Positions 23,683 through 31,540 of a DNA stretch of 64,000 bases are shown here, in pieces. A model generated the notes under the pieces. That model did no database searches. It was given only the letters and a program-made list of their open reading frames with translations, and was not told the origin of the DNA. Each line of letters starts with the position of its first letter. Position 1 is the first letter of the stretch. The translations under genes were made by a program, and so were the position numbers. The stretch is from an uncultured Bacteroides sp. (lineage in GTDB: Bacteria > Bacteroidota > Bacteroidia > Bacteroidales > Bacteroidaceae), in contig NZ_OY782578.1 of the NCBI RefSeq assembly GCF_963677945.1, positions 3,315,258-3,379,257 on the forward strand, in the 5' to 3' direction.

Positions 23683-23999
23683 TATTCATTAATTAACTCT
23701 GCGATTATTGTTTTTTTCATTAACCGATTGTCTGAGTCAATACTAATAATTCTATACTTTTTTTTGTCGTAAATAATTCGCATAGACTCGTTTATATCAA
23801 CATAATACCTGATTACAAAGGTTAATTGGTTAGTTATCACAACTTCACTATTTTGTACTACTTTATTACCTGAGTTGAATTTAATATCAGCTTTGCAATT
23901 TACATTAGTTACCCAACTTTCAGACTCAGCCCCGTAAATATCTTTATTTGTATTAACCTTTTGAATTTCAATTAAATATTTTAATAATCCTGCCTGCAT
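23682..23999 (-). CDS. Head closure (head-tail adaptor) protein
   Basis: 105 residues beginning MQAGLLKYLIEIQ, with SESWVTNVNCKADIKFNSG and IRYYVDINESMRIIYDKKKYRIISI. This is the beta-barrel pattern of SPP1 gp16/HK97-type head closure proteins. Located exactly where expected, between connector and gp10-like gene. Confidence 0.8.
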   Translation of the reverse strand: MQAGLLKYLIEIQKVNTNKDIYGAESESWVTNVNCKADIKFNSGNKVVQNSEVVITNQLTFVIRYYVDINESMRIIYDKKKYRIISIDSDNRLMKKTIIAELINE

Positions 24000-24004
24000 A
24001 ATTG

Positions 24005-24316
24005 TTAATATTTACGATATAATGAAATTAGATAATCAAAAGCTAGAGGTACTTTGTTTACACTCGCAAAAGCCACTGGTTCTCTATTCGCATAGAATTG
24101 ACCGACCATTAAAAGTGTTGCCTGCTGTAAAGATTTGGGAATTTGATTAATTGTTTCGCCTGTTGCATTAGTAATAAGTAATAATGTATCTGAGTTAATG
24201 CTTTGGCACACAACATCTTCCGCAACATCTATAAGCTGTTGAATATAACTGTCTTCCTCTGTGTATGAAGAATCAATATTTAAGTGTTGTTTTGCTATAT
24301 TTAAATTGATATACAT
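24005..24316 (-). CDS. Head-tail connector (gp6-like) protein
   Basis: 103 residues, helical: NIAKQHLNIDSSYTEEDSYIQQLIDVAEDVVCQSI then IPKSLQQATLLMVGQFYANREPV. This is a near-textbook gp6-like adaptor that docks under the portal. It starts 81 bp downstream of the capsid stop. Confidence 0.85.
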   Translation of the reverse strand: MYINLNIAKQHLNIDSSYTEEDSYIQQLIDVAEDVVCQSINSDTLLLITNATGETINQIPKSLQQATLLMVGQFYANREPVAFASVNKVPLAFDYLISLYRKY

Positions 24317-24358
24317 TATTATATTATTGTTAAATTGAATTATTGAAAAACAATAGAT

Positions 24359-24379
24359 AAGGGCGCATTACACGCCCCT
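24359..24379 (-). terminator. Hairpin after the capsid gene
   Basis: AAGGGCG / CGCCCCT arms with a 7-nt loop lie 19 bp after the capsid stop; a T-rich run follows some 10 bases later. It may be a leaky terminator or an mRNA-end stabiliser that raises capsid output. Confidence 0.5.
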
Positions 24380-24397
24380 AATTACTGTTATTTTTAA

Positions 24398-25357
24398 TTA
24401 TGCTGAAAAAGCAGTAACGAAAGAAGAATTTCGTCTAGGTTTAGCGTCAAAGTAAGCATTAACAACCAAACGAATTTTACCGTTAGCGGCTTGTGTGAAC
24501 TGGTCTACTGTGATATCAATTGCGCCCCATTGTCCGATTACGTAATCAGAGAATGAACCAAATACTAAACCATTAGTAGGTAAACCGTTAGATGTCAATA
24601 CTTTGTAACCGTCCATCTCTGCACCTTCCATAATCATACTTGCATTTGTACCCTTTTGAGTAGTTTTGTAAACAGATTTCGCTTTAGGTGACACAATCCA
24701 AACTTTTTCGCCGTAATTTTTTCCTTCTAAACCTTCTTCAAGTCCTACAACTTTAGCGTAAGTAGTTACTGCGCTAACAGGTGCAACAACTGAGAAAATT
24801 CCTTGAGGTTGAGTAGTTGAACCGCTGAAATTAGATAAAATTGAAGCTTCCAATTTTTCAGAAATTGCTGCAACTAAATCGTTCATTAACAACTCTTCTG
24901 CTGAATTACTGTCTTGATTAAGGAACTGTTTTGAGATGTCTAAATAAGCTGTGAGGCGTTTTGGTGCTAAATCAACTTCTGCAAATGTTCCCGCACCGTC
25001 AGAAGCTGCTGAGGTTTCGCCAGCCCAAGCCACGTTAGAGCCCGAATAAGTTGGAATTGATACATTACCAATCAAGCCACTCATAAATTGAGCTCCTGCT
25101 GCTGATAAGGTTAGATTATTTCTTAATGCTGTAACAATACCGAGTTTGTCAGTTGCGATATTTGCTGAACCATTACCAAGGGCTGAAATATCACGGCTCT
25201 CAACATCGCCCAAAGGCAAAAGAATTTGACCTGAGTAATTTTGTCCTGCTTTTCTCATTTCACTAATACCTTGATTATTAATAGCTTGCGCCATTTCATC
25301 AAGTGGTTGATTATTTACTATTGCGCTAATTGCTCTAATTAATTTAAAGTCTTTCAT
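24398..25357 (-). CDS. Major capsid protein, HK97 fold
   Basis: 319 residues. The N-arm and E-loop region (ILLPLGDVESRDISALG...) is followed by TLSAAGAQFMSGLIGNVSIPTYSG, ETSAASDGAGTFAEVDLAPKRLTAYLDISKQFL and SGSTTQPQGIF, all typical of HK97-like capsids. The scaffold (delta) domain normally fused at the N-terminus is absent and seems to be the separate 76-aa gene just upstream. Confidence 0.9.
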   Translation of the reverse strand: MKDFKLIRAISAIVNNQPLDEMAQAINNQGISEMRKAGQNYSGQILLPLGDVESRDISALGNGSANIATDKLGIVTALRNNLTLSAAGAQFMSGLIGNVSIPTYSGSNVAWAGETSAASDGAGTFAEVDLAPKRLTAYLDISKQFLNQDSNSAEELLMNDLVAAISEKLEASILSNFSGSTTQPQGIFSVVAPVSAVTTYAKVVGLEEGLEGKNYGEKVWIVSPKAKSVYKTTQKGTNASMIMEGAEMDGYKVLTSNGLPTNGLVFGSFSDYVIGQWGAIDITVDQFTQAANGKIRLVVNAYFDAKPRRNSSFVTAFSA

Positions 25358-25393
25358 AGATTTTTTTGTATTTGTTTGTTTATTTCTTTTATT

Positions 25394-25624
25394 TTATTCT
25401 ATTGGTTGAACTTCTTCTTGTTCTTCCTCAATTTTGTAAGTTTCTAGTTCTTTTTTGATTTCTTCTAGTTGAGTGTTTAACTCTGCTACTGAGGTTTTTA
25501 AATTGTCAAATTCTGTCTGCTCGTCCTCTGTCATTGTTCTAACTTCCAGCTTGCATTTATCAACAATCTCGTTCATTTTTCTTTTGATAATGTCTTTTTT
25601 ATCCTTGATTTCTAGGCTATTCAT
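25394..25624 (-). CDS. Stand-alone scaffold-like coiled-coil protein
   Basis: 76 residues, almost entirely helical and charged, with MTEDEQTEFDNLKTSVAELNTQLEEIKKELE. This closely follows the heptad pattern of the HK97 delta domain, including the TEDEQTEFD segment. It lies between protease and capsid, where a scaffold belongs. A split delta domain is unusual for HK97-type phages but logical here. Confidence 0.65.
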   Translation of the reverse strand: MNSLEIKDKKDIIKRKMNEIVDKCKLEVRTMTEDEQTEFDNLKTSVAELNTQLEEIKKELETYKIEEEQEEVQPIE

Positions 25625-25634
25625 ATTGTTATTA

Positions 25635-26258
25635 TTATTTATCTTTTATTATTTCTTCTATTTCCATGTGTAGATTATTATAATAGTCTTCCAATTTTTC
25701 ACGTTCTATTGCTGTTTCAAGTGATCTACATTTAACTGAGGTTGAACTATATGCGGGAGAATACACAGGGCTACAGTCGTGTAGTCTATCAAACTGCTTA
25801 ATAGTTCTTATGTAAGTTCCGTCTGATTGTTTTTCGAGTTCGTCACCGCCTGAGGCGATTGTAAACGCAAAAGATGAACTATCAATATCACCCCTGCGCA
25901 AGTTTTCTAACAATTCTTCACCGAGTGCGCTTTTTGGGGCTTCAAAAGTGTATCTAAGTCCCTTATTATCAATTGATAAGAATAAAGAACCTTTACCGAA
26001 TTTATTACGTGCTAATATTCCTCTATCTTCGTTGTGATTAAGCCAGCATTTAATATCACTTTTTTTTAGAATTTCATCCGTAATTGCTTCAGGTGCTATA
26101 ATTTCTTTGAATAAAATTCCTGTTTTTTCATCCTGCATTAGTTCGCTCAATGAGTTGAATATTAGTGCATAACCTTCTACGGTCCTGCTTCCTTCCTCAG
26201 TTGTTAATGCTCTAATTTCAGAATTAATATATCTTTGTTCTATATTTGTGTTTTTCAT
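25635..26258 (-). CDS. Prohead protease, HK97 family (U35)
   Basis: 207 residues with VEGYALIFNSLSELM at the N-terminus, CWLNHNEDRGILAR (active-site His near 72), and SSFAFTI (about 129-135, Ser nucleophile region) followed by the DCSPVYSPAYSSTSV tail typical of the family. It should cleave the scaffold and capsid N-terminus during maturation. A TATTTAT box lies 27 bp upstream (26,285-26,291). Confidence 0.88.
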   Translation of the reverse strand: MKNTNIEQRYINSEIRALTTEEGSRTVEGYALIFNSLSELMQDEKTGILFKEIIAPEAITDEILKKSDIKCWLNHNEDRGILARNKFGKGSLFLSIDNKGLRYTFEAPKSALGEELLENLRRGDIDSSSFAFTIASGGDELEKQSDGTYIRTIKQFDRLHDCSPVYSPAYSSTSVKCRSLETAIEREKLEDYYNNLHMEIEEIIKDK

Positions 26259-26326
26259 TTAATTGTTAAATTATATGTATAATTATAAATATCTAAATGT
26301 TTGTTTTTTGATATAATTTTTTAAAT

Positions 26327-27520
26327 TTATTTTTCTGTATTTTTTTCATCTTTTGAAATTGATTCTGTACTAGTCATATTTAGCTGCATATAAGTCTTGT
26401 CACCGCCTGCAATCGCTTCTAATCCAATCTCTTGACGAATCTCGTTCGGTGTGATAGCTGAGATGTTAAACAACTGTTGATAGTAAGTTGCTAATGCTGC
26501 CTTATCAGTTTTAATTAATTTAGTTTCATCAATATTTACAGATAGATTGTTTTCACTAGGTCTAAATAATTTGCGGCTAAATTCTAACTCTATGAGGTCA
26601 ATCCAAGGCTGCAAGGTCTGACTAAGAAAAGCTAACTGTGTAGCTTCTATAGTGCTGTAAGAACTGTGTGTTAAATCACCAAGAAGAACTGGACTAAGGC
26701 CAAAAAAGCGTGCTATATCAGTTAAATTAAATTGTCTACTTTCTAGTAATTGTGCATCTTTATTTGTGATTTGAATCGGTGTGTAACTCATCCCATTACT
26801 TAACACAGCAACACCGCCCGCAACACCGTTGTAGGTCTGTTGCCATTTTGATTTTAAATCTGAAATTTGGTCGTCTTTCATCGGTCCTGTAGTTTGAATA
26901 TAGCCCGACAAATTACAACCTGATTTAAAGAAGTCGCCAGCTTGTTTTTCTGTATCTGAACTGATACACAGTGTATTATACGCATAACTTAATACTGATA
27001 TACCATACACACCGTTATAACTATTTTTTACTAGGTGAATCATATTACAGGGCTCAATAATTCCTTTTACTGCGGGTGTTGAATAAGATAATTTATTCGT
27101 CAACTCATTGTAATTAACCGTAACAAGTTCAGGTCTAAGAAATTGCAATTCAATTGCGTTGCCTTTTGTGTCTCGCTTGATATAACTATAGCCATTACCC
27201 CTCAGCAATACACTACTAACTAGTAATTTAATCCATTGGTAACGGCTCATTAATGGGCTAGGCGATTGATTAACTAACTTATATGCTGAGTGCTCAGTAT
27301 ATTTAACTTTATAGCCTCCTTTGTCAATATTAACATAAGCGGGTAACATTGCAATTGAATCACTAATCAAGTCTACAGCTCTATATACTGCGCTCAGTCT
27401 CATAGCAGAATCAACACCAGCCGAATATGAAGTTACACCGTTAAACCCGAATGAGTCCGCAAAAGAGCGTTGTTCTATTTGTACATCTTTTTTATTTCGT
27501 TTTAAAAAATTAAAATTCAT
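26327..27520 (-). CDS. Portal protein, HK97 family
   Basis: 397 residues: SAVYRAVDLISDSIAMLPAYV (about 43-63), LLRGNGYSYIKRD and the MSYTPIQITNKDAQLLESRQFNLTDIARFFGLSPVLLGD core are typical of HK97-type portals. Usual length is 380-420 aa, so it is complete. It lies directly after the TerL C-terminal frame with 64 bp between, which holds a TATTTAT box at 27,538-27,544. Confidence 0.92.
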   Translation of the reverse strand: MNFNFLKRNKKDVQIEQRSFADSFGFNGVTSYSAGVDSAMRLSAVYRAVDLISDSIAMLPAYVNIDKGGYKVKYTEHSAYKLVNQSPSPLMSRYQWIKLLVSSVLLRGNGYSYIKRDTKGNAIELQFLRPELVTVNYNELTNKLSYSTPAVKGIIEPCNMIHLVKNSYNGVYGISVLSYAYNTLCISSDTEKQAGDFFKSGCNLSGYIQTTGPMKDDQISDLKSKWQQTYNGVAGGVAVLSNGMSYTPIQITNKDAQLLESRQFNLTDIARFFGLSPVLLGDLTHSSYSTIEATQLAFLSQTLQPWIDLIELEFSRKLFRPSENNLSVNIDETKLIKTDKAALATYYQQLFNISAITPNEIRQEIGLEAIAGGDKTYMQLNMTSTESISKDEKNTEK

Positions 27521-27584
27521 TATCTTCTATTTTTATAATAAATAGTTTTGATAATGAATTTTTTTAATTTTTTTGATAAAAATA

Positions 27585-28013
27585 TTATATACCATTATAT
27601 GAGTATTGAGGTGTAGTTAGATAGCCCCCTAAAACGCATAGCATCGCTATTGTGCCATCAATTTTTTGCATACTTGCTTTATTTTCCTTTTTAGGCTTTA
27701 TATTTCCGTTGTCATCTGGTTCCACCTTGCAATTTCTGAAACAGTACGCATTTATCCTGTTACTGTCAATAATTACCTTATCCGTTCCGATTAACAGGCG
27801 TTCTAATTCCTTTGTTGGTACTGTCATTGATAACATACTTTGTGAATATATTTCAAATGGAAGTCCTAACTGAGTTCCTTGTATAACAAGTTGAGTGCTA
27901 TTATATCTATCATAGTAGATTTTTTGAATATTAAATTTATCTGAAAATTGTAAAATATCATCTAAAATAAAATCATAATCTGTTACATTTCCTTCATTAA
28001 TTTCTAATTCATT
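27585..28013 (-). CDS. Terminase large subunit, C-terminal part in shifted frame
   Basis: The -1 frame is open from the A run to the stop at 27,585 (142 residues). It reads NELEINEGNVTDYDFILDD near its start, with FNIQKIYYDRYNSTQ in the middle and KIDGTIAMLCV at the end. This is the TerL nuclease half, including a late catalytic Asp. An isolated ORF call would recognise only the last 83 residues. Together with the N-terminal frame the protein would be about 548 residues, the normal TerL size. Expression needs a slip at the A run, or the gene is broken. Confidence 0.75.
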   Translation of the reverse strand, partial: NELEINEGNVTDYDFILDDILQFSDKFNIQKIYYDRYNSTQLVIQGTQLGLPFEIYSQSMLSMTVPTKELERLLIGTDKVIIDSNRINAYCFRNCKVEPDDNGNIKPKKENKASMQKIDGTIAMLCVLGGYLTTPQYSYNGI

Positions 28014-29230
28014 TTTTTGTGCCAGAGTTGATATTTAAAGCTGTTTGGGTTGCCTTCCAGAGCTGAACTAGGTAGATAATATTTATTATAGAAATAGTAT
28101 TTATTATCTTTAAGTAACATTAGAGACAAACAAGTTAAATCTTGTGTTGCGGCTAAATCCAAACCTATGTAACAATCACAATTTTTAAAATCCTCTAAAT
28201 CAATCTTTTGAGTTGCTTTTTTAATATATTTTTCTGGAATCCAAACAGCCGAAGAACTACACCACATATTTAAATTCTTAGTTTTTACACTTGTTTCTAA
28301 ACTGGTTATATTTTTAGCTTTTTTTATTTCACCTCTTAAATATTCACTAGTTACAGTAACATCTAGGTTAGGATTAGACTTGCTCCAGCATTTTTCATCG
28401 TCCCATTTATCCTCATTATCAAGTTGATAAATAAAAGAAAACATTGAATCATCCTGTTTAATATTTTCAAGAATTTCAATATTAGCATCATATAATTGTT
28501 TACATATACTATCTAAATTAAAGCCTGCTGTTGAAATAGTCATTATAAGAGGCTGTTCACGCATCCCCATAGACCCTGTAAATATGTCAATCATTTTACT
28601 ATTAGTAGCTTCGTGCAGCTCATCACATACACAAAATGAAACATTGAGTCCATCTAGTTTTTTTGTGTCACTTGAAACTACTTTAATAAATGAATTAGCT
28701 GCTTTAAATTTTATTGTGTCTCTGTAAATTTCAAGTAGTTTTAATTTTGGGTCTAAACTTCTTGCAAATGAAGTCGTTATATTTAATAATATTTTTGCTT
28801 GTTCTCTCGAATTAGCTGCAAAATATATTTCGCCTGCTTGCTCTCCGTCCGCTATTAAATGGAATAAACTCAATCCTGCTGCCAGTGCGCTTTTTCCTTG
28901 TTTTCGAGCCATTAATATATATACAGACCTACAGAGTCTTTTTTTTGATTCTTTATAATAAAATCCGTAAATATTGGCAATTATAAAGGTCTGCCAAGGT
29001 TGTAGAATAAACGGTTTACCTGCATATTTGCCCAGGTAATGTTTAATCAAGCCTATAAATTCAACAACTCTATTAACCGCTTCAATATCAAAGTAATAAT
29101 CTTCATTTTGTAACAGAGAGAAAAAGCGGGAACACGCTAATTTAATATATCGTCCCGCTGTTATTTTGCCCGCTAATACGTCCTCAGCATACTTGTAATA
29201 TTCTTGTTCTTCTATGTTATTGATATTCAT
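28004..29230 (-). CDS. Terminase large subunit, N-terminal part
   Basis: 408 residues. ATPase half: ARKQGKSALAAGL gives the Walker A (about 110-120), and FCVCDELHEA the Walker B and catalytic Glu (about 200-208). ITTSFA/IMTISTAGF is the coupling motif. The nuclease domain begins with CYIGLDLAATQDLTCL and then breaks off at WHKKMN-stop. In the -1 frame the nuclease domain goes on. The frame change is at seven A (28,018-28,012). A TATTTAT box is 21 bp upstream. Confidence 0.88.
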   Translation of the reverse strand: MNINNIEEQEYYKYAEDVLAGKITAGRYIKLACSRFFSLLQNEDYYFDIEAVNRVVEFIGLIKHYLGKYAGKPFILQPWQTFIIANIYGFYYKESKKRLCRSVYILMARKQGKSALAAGLSLFHLIADGEQAGEIYFAANSREQAKILLNITTSFARSLDPKLKLLEIYRDTIKFKAANSFIKVVSSDTKKLDGLNVSFCVCDELHEATNSKMIDIFTGSMGMREQPLIMTISTAGFNLDSICKQLYDANIEILENIKQDDSMFSFIYQLDNEDKWDDEKCWSKSNPNLDVTVTSEYLRGEIKKAKNITSLETSVKTKNLNMWCSSSAVWIPEKYIKKATQKIDLEDFKNCDCYIGLDLAATQDLTCLSLMLLKDNKYYFYNKYYLPSSALEGNPNSFKYQLWHKKMN

Positions 29231-29274
29231 TATTATATTTGTTATATAACATAAATATCTTTTACAATCAATTT

Positions 29275-29649
29275 TTATCTTTTTTCAATTGACTTTTTTA
29301 AAAATTGTGTTAGAACGTCATTTTCATCTTCTTTTTTGTCATTTATTGATAAATTTTGATTTGATTTTAAACTTAATCCAAATAAATCTGTCAATTTAAT
29401 AACCTGAATATTAGCGTCCTGCATCACTTTGATTAATGGATGTTTAACCAGTGCACCGAATCGGTCCGTAACGGTTAGCCCATCCACTTCAATTTGATTT
29501 TTGCACTTTATAAATAGATTAAAATTTTGTTCAAGTATTAACAAAGATCCTTTCCATTCTTCATTTATTTCACCAAAATTTTTGATTAAAAATGTTCTTA
29601 TTGCTGCCATGTAAGAGACTGTTTCTTTTTCTAATTTGTTTTTTTTCAT
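29275..29649 (-). CDS. Terminase small subunit, P27 family
   Basis: 124 residues, with AIRTFLIKNFGEINEEWKGSLLILEQNFNLFIKCKNQIE and GALVKHPLIKVMQDANIQVIKLTDLFGLS, the hallmark of P27-type small terminases that recognise the phage pac/cos site. Directly upstream of TerL by 44 bp. A clear match despite the AT-rich divergence. Confidence 0.85.
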   Translation of the reverse strand: MKKNKLEKETVSYMAAIRTFLIKNFGEINEEWKGSLLILEQNFNLFIKCKNQIEVDGLTVTDRFGALVKHPLIKVMQDANIQVIKLTDLFGLSLKSNQNLSINDKKEDENDVLTQFLKKSIEKR

Positions 29650-29683
29650 AGTTATATTTTATTGTTATATTATTATTAAATAA

Positions 29684-29720
29684 AAATGCTGCGCATTCAT
29701 TTAATAAATACACAGCATTT
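29684..29720 (-). terminator. Terminator between early small genes and TerS
   Basis: AAATGCTG / CAGCATTT arms with a 21-nt loop are followed by a short T run on the minus strand, just before the TerS start region. Confidence 0.55.
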
Positions 29721-29752
29721 GTAAAAAAAGAAACTTATATGTCAAAAATATG

Positions 29753-29857
29753 CTATTTAAGCAACATTATAATGTATTGATTCATTAATAATATGTTTGT
29801 TATCATTCCTACACTAATGAGGAATAAGAGAGAATAAATTATTGTTTGTGATTTCAT
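29753..29857 (-). CDS. 34-residue single-pass membrane peptide
   Basis: A small frame: MKSQTIIYSLLFLISVGMIT and then NILLMNQYIIMLLK. It is hydrophobic over nearly its whole length with a basic start, lies between two phage genes in the same direction, and has a good A-rich start context. Such peptides can be holin-like or inhibitory, but no function can be assigned. Confidence 0.4.
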   Translation of the reverse strand: MKSQTIIYSLLFLISVGMITNILLMNQYIIMLLK

Positions 29858-29878
29858 TTTGTTTAGTTGTTTAGTTAG

Positions 29879-30097
29879 TTATTCGTAAGTCGGTAAAGTG
29901 TCAATTAAGTAGTCATTTACTCTATTCTTACATTGTTGAATTAACTTTAATTCTTCTTTATCTGTTGAAGTAAAGTCTGCAAATTCGTCATTGATAGTTA
30001 GTATTAATTCAATTGTTAGTAATTGAGTTTTTCGGTCTATAAGCTTAACGCATTTATCAAATGTGTTGTTTAATTTATTAGTTAATGTGTTTTCCAT
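29879..30097 (-). CDS. Small helical phage protein, unknown
   Basis: 72 residues, mostly helical, no recognised family. It is separated from the next upstream gene by a hairpin (30,110-30,133) and lies in the minus-strand early/late transition group. Confidence 0.5.
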   Translation of the reverse strand: MENTLTNKLNNTFDKCVKLIDRKTQLLTIELILTINDEFADFTSTDKEELKLIQQCKNRVNDYLIDTLPTYE

Positions 30098-30109
30098 ATT
30101 CTTTTATTT

Positions 30110-30133
30110 AATGGGGCCCATGTGAGCCCCATT
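30110..30133 (-). terminator. Hairpin AATGGGGC / GCCCCATT
   Basis: An 8-bp perfect stem with loop CCATGTGA follows the 96-aa gene by 6 bp. A nearly identical hairpin (GGGGGC-CATGTAA-GCCCCC) lies at the end of the rightward small-gene group at 33,522. Confidence 0.5.
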
Positions 30134-30138
30134 ATTAT

Positions 30139-30429
30139 TTATTGTTTAGTGCAATTTATAATATTCAGATAAAATAATTCTAACAGGTCACAAACTTGTG
30201 ATTTATCGTTATTGTTTAAATCCTGTAAATAATTAGAAATATATACAAGGTAACTTGTTAATTCTTTGCTTGCTTCTTCTTTAATTGCTATAATTGAAGA
30301 AAATTCAAGAAATGTATAAATACACTGTTTAGCTCTTGCAGCTTGATTAATTAACTTATTATAATCTTCTTTTTCTGTGATTTCTACAATTTCTTCTGCT
30401 GTTGTTGTAAGTACTTGTTCAATTGTCAT
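30139..30429 (-). CDS. Small helical phage protein, unknown
   Basis: 96 residues, acidic and helical (EQVLTTTAEEIVEITEKEDYNKLINQAARAKQC...). No family recognised. A TATTTAT box lies 42 bp upstream (30,471-30,477), so it may begin its own transcript. Confidence 0.5.
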   Translation of the reverse strand: MTIEQVLTTTAEEIVEITEKEDYNKLINQAARAKQCIYTFLEFSSIIAIKEEASKELTSYLVYISNYLQDLNNNDKSQVCDLLELFYLNIINCTKQ

Positions 30430-30528
30430 TTTAGTTGTTTTTTTATTTAGTTATTATTGTTATTCTTTATATAAATATTATATGTTTTGATATTTTACAT
30501 TTTTATAATGTTAAACTGTGTTAAATAT

Positions 30529-31308
30529 TTAACATTGGATTAATTGATAATTAGATAACAGAGAGTTGTAATTATCAATATTGTTACTGTATTCCTCTTT
30601 CTCACTGTTAAGCATTTTTTCAAAACCTAATTGTTCATATACATTTACTAACTGTATCATTCTTTTACTTATATTATTCTGTTCTAATAGTTTCCCGAAT
30701 TGATATTCATTAATCACTTTTTTTGTTTCTGGTTGTTCGTTTAACAACACTTTTTTTGCATTTTCCATATTGTTATTATTATTTATTGTTATTATTTTAT
30801 CTTCTATTGATTCTTCTATCTCATTGATAGTATTATTTTCTTCTATAATGTCTTCAATTGATTCTATAGTATCATTGCTATTGTCACATGTGATATTATT
30901 ATCAATTGATATATTAAGTTCTTCTTGTTGTTGTGCTGTTGTAGTGTCTTCCTGTGCTGTCTCAGCTTCGTTGTGTTGCTCTGTTGCTGTAGTTGTTGCA
31001 ACTTCGTTAATTATCCATTCTACACCGTGTTGTATTCTATTTTTTTCCAGATAGCCTAATTCTATTAAATGAGCTATTATAGTATAATAACGCTTAATAC
31101 CTAAACCGCTATTTTTTTGTAAATAAGTTGAATTGAATACGTAAGAATCTGAATTACTAAGGATCATTAACATTATACCTTTTTCGGTTGCGTTAAGTCT
31201 AGTATCTTGGGCGATTGAATTACTAATTACAGTGTAAGTTTGTTCTGTTGTGTGTTGCGCTCTGTTATAGGTTGCAATGTTTCTGTAATTGTTTGCATTT
31301 GAAGTCAT
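30529..31308 (-). CDS. Helix-turn-helix phage protein (replication/regulatory candidate)
   Basis: 259 residues from ATG 31,308 (MTSNANNYRNIATYNRAQHT). The ORF could start at 31,386, but that extension lies in palindrome-flanking sequence and looks non-coding. The first 110 residues form a winged-helix-like domain, with ARLNATEKGIMLMILSNSDSYVF and GIKRYYTIIAHLIELGYLEKNR. A long Asn/Glu/Thr-rich linker follows and a C-terminal helical domain ends it. This resembles N-terminal domains of phage replication initiators (replisome organisers). It faces the 1.2-kb AT-rich repeat region. Confidence 0.6.
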   Translation of the reverse strand: MTSNANNYRNIATYNRAQHTTEQTYTVISNSIAQDTRLNATEKGIMLMILSNSDSYVFNSTYLQKNSGLGIKRYYTIIAHLIELGYLEKNRIQHGVEWIINEVATTTATEQHNEAETAQEDTTTAQQQEELNISIDNNITCDNSNDTIESIEDIIEENNTINEIEESIEDKIITINNNNNMENAKKVLLNEQPETKKVINEYQFGKLLEQNNISKRMIQLVNVYEQLGFEKMLNSEKEEYSNNIDNYNSLLSNYQLIQC

Positions 31309-31497
31309 TTTGTTAAGGTTTATACTTTTATTATTTATTGTCAAGGTTGAAAGGAAGGTACAAGGGGTTGAAACCTTAACAAACAACCCCTCTACATACT
31401 AAGATAGCTAATTCTTTTCTGTCCTACATTTATAAATATTTCAATATTTCATTTTTATATTTTTATTATTAATTTATTTTACCTAATTTGAAAGATT

Positions 31498-31532
31498 TAG
31501 GGAAATCCCTATTTTGAGTAGGGAAATCCCTA
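31498..31532. promoter_or_regulatory. Two TAGGGAAATCCCTA palindromes 21 bp apart
   Basis: Identical 14-bp palindromes start at 31,498 and 31,519, exactly two helical turns apart. They lie 190 bp upstream of the HTH gene. This is an operator or initiator-binding pattern; the HTH protein is the obvious candidate to bind it. Confidence 0.6.
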
Positions 31533-31540
31533 TTTAAACA

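Noticed and set aside
29753-30429. Toxin-antitoxin pair in the early phage genes
   Set aside because: The small proteins show no toxin or antitoxin motif, and the two genes are separated by a terminator-like hairpin.
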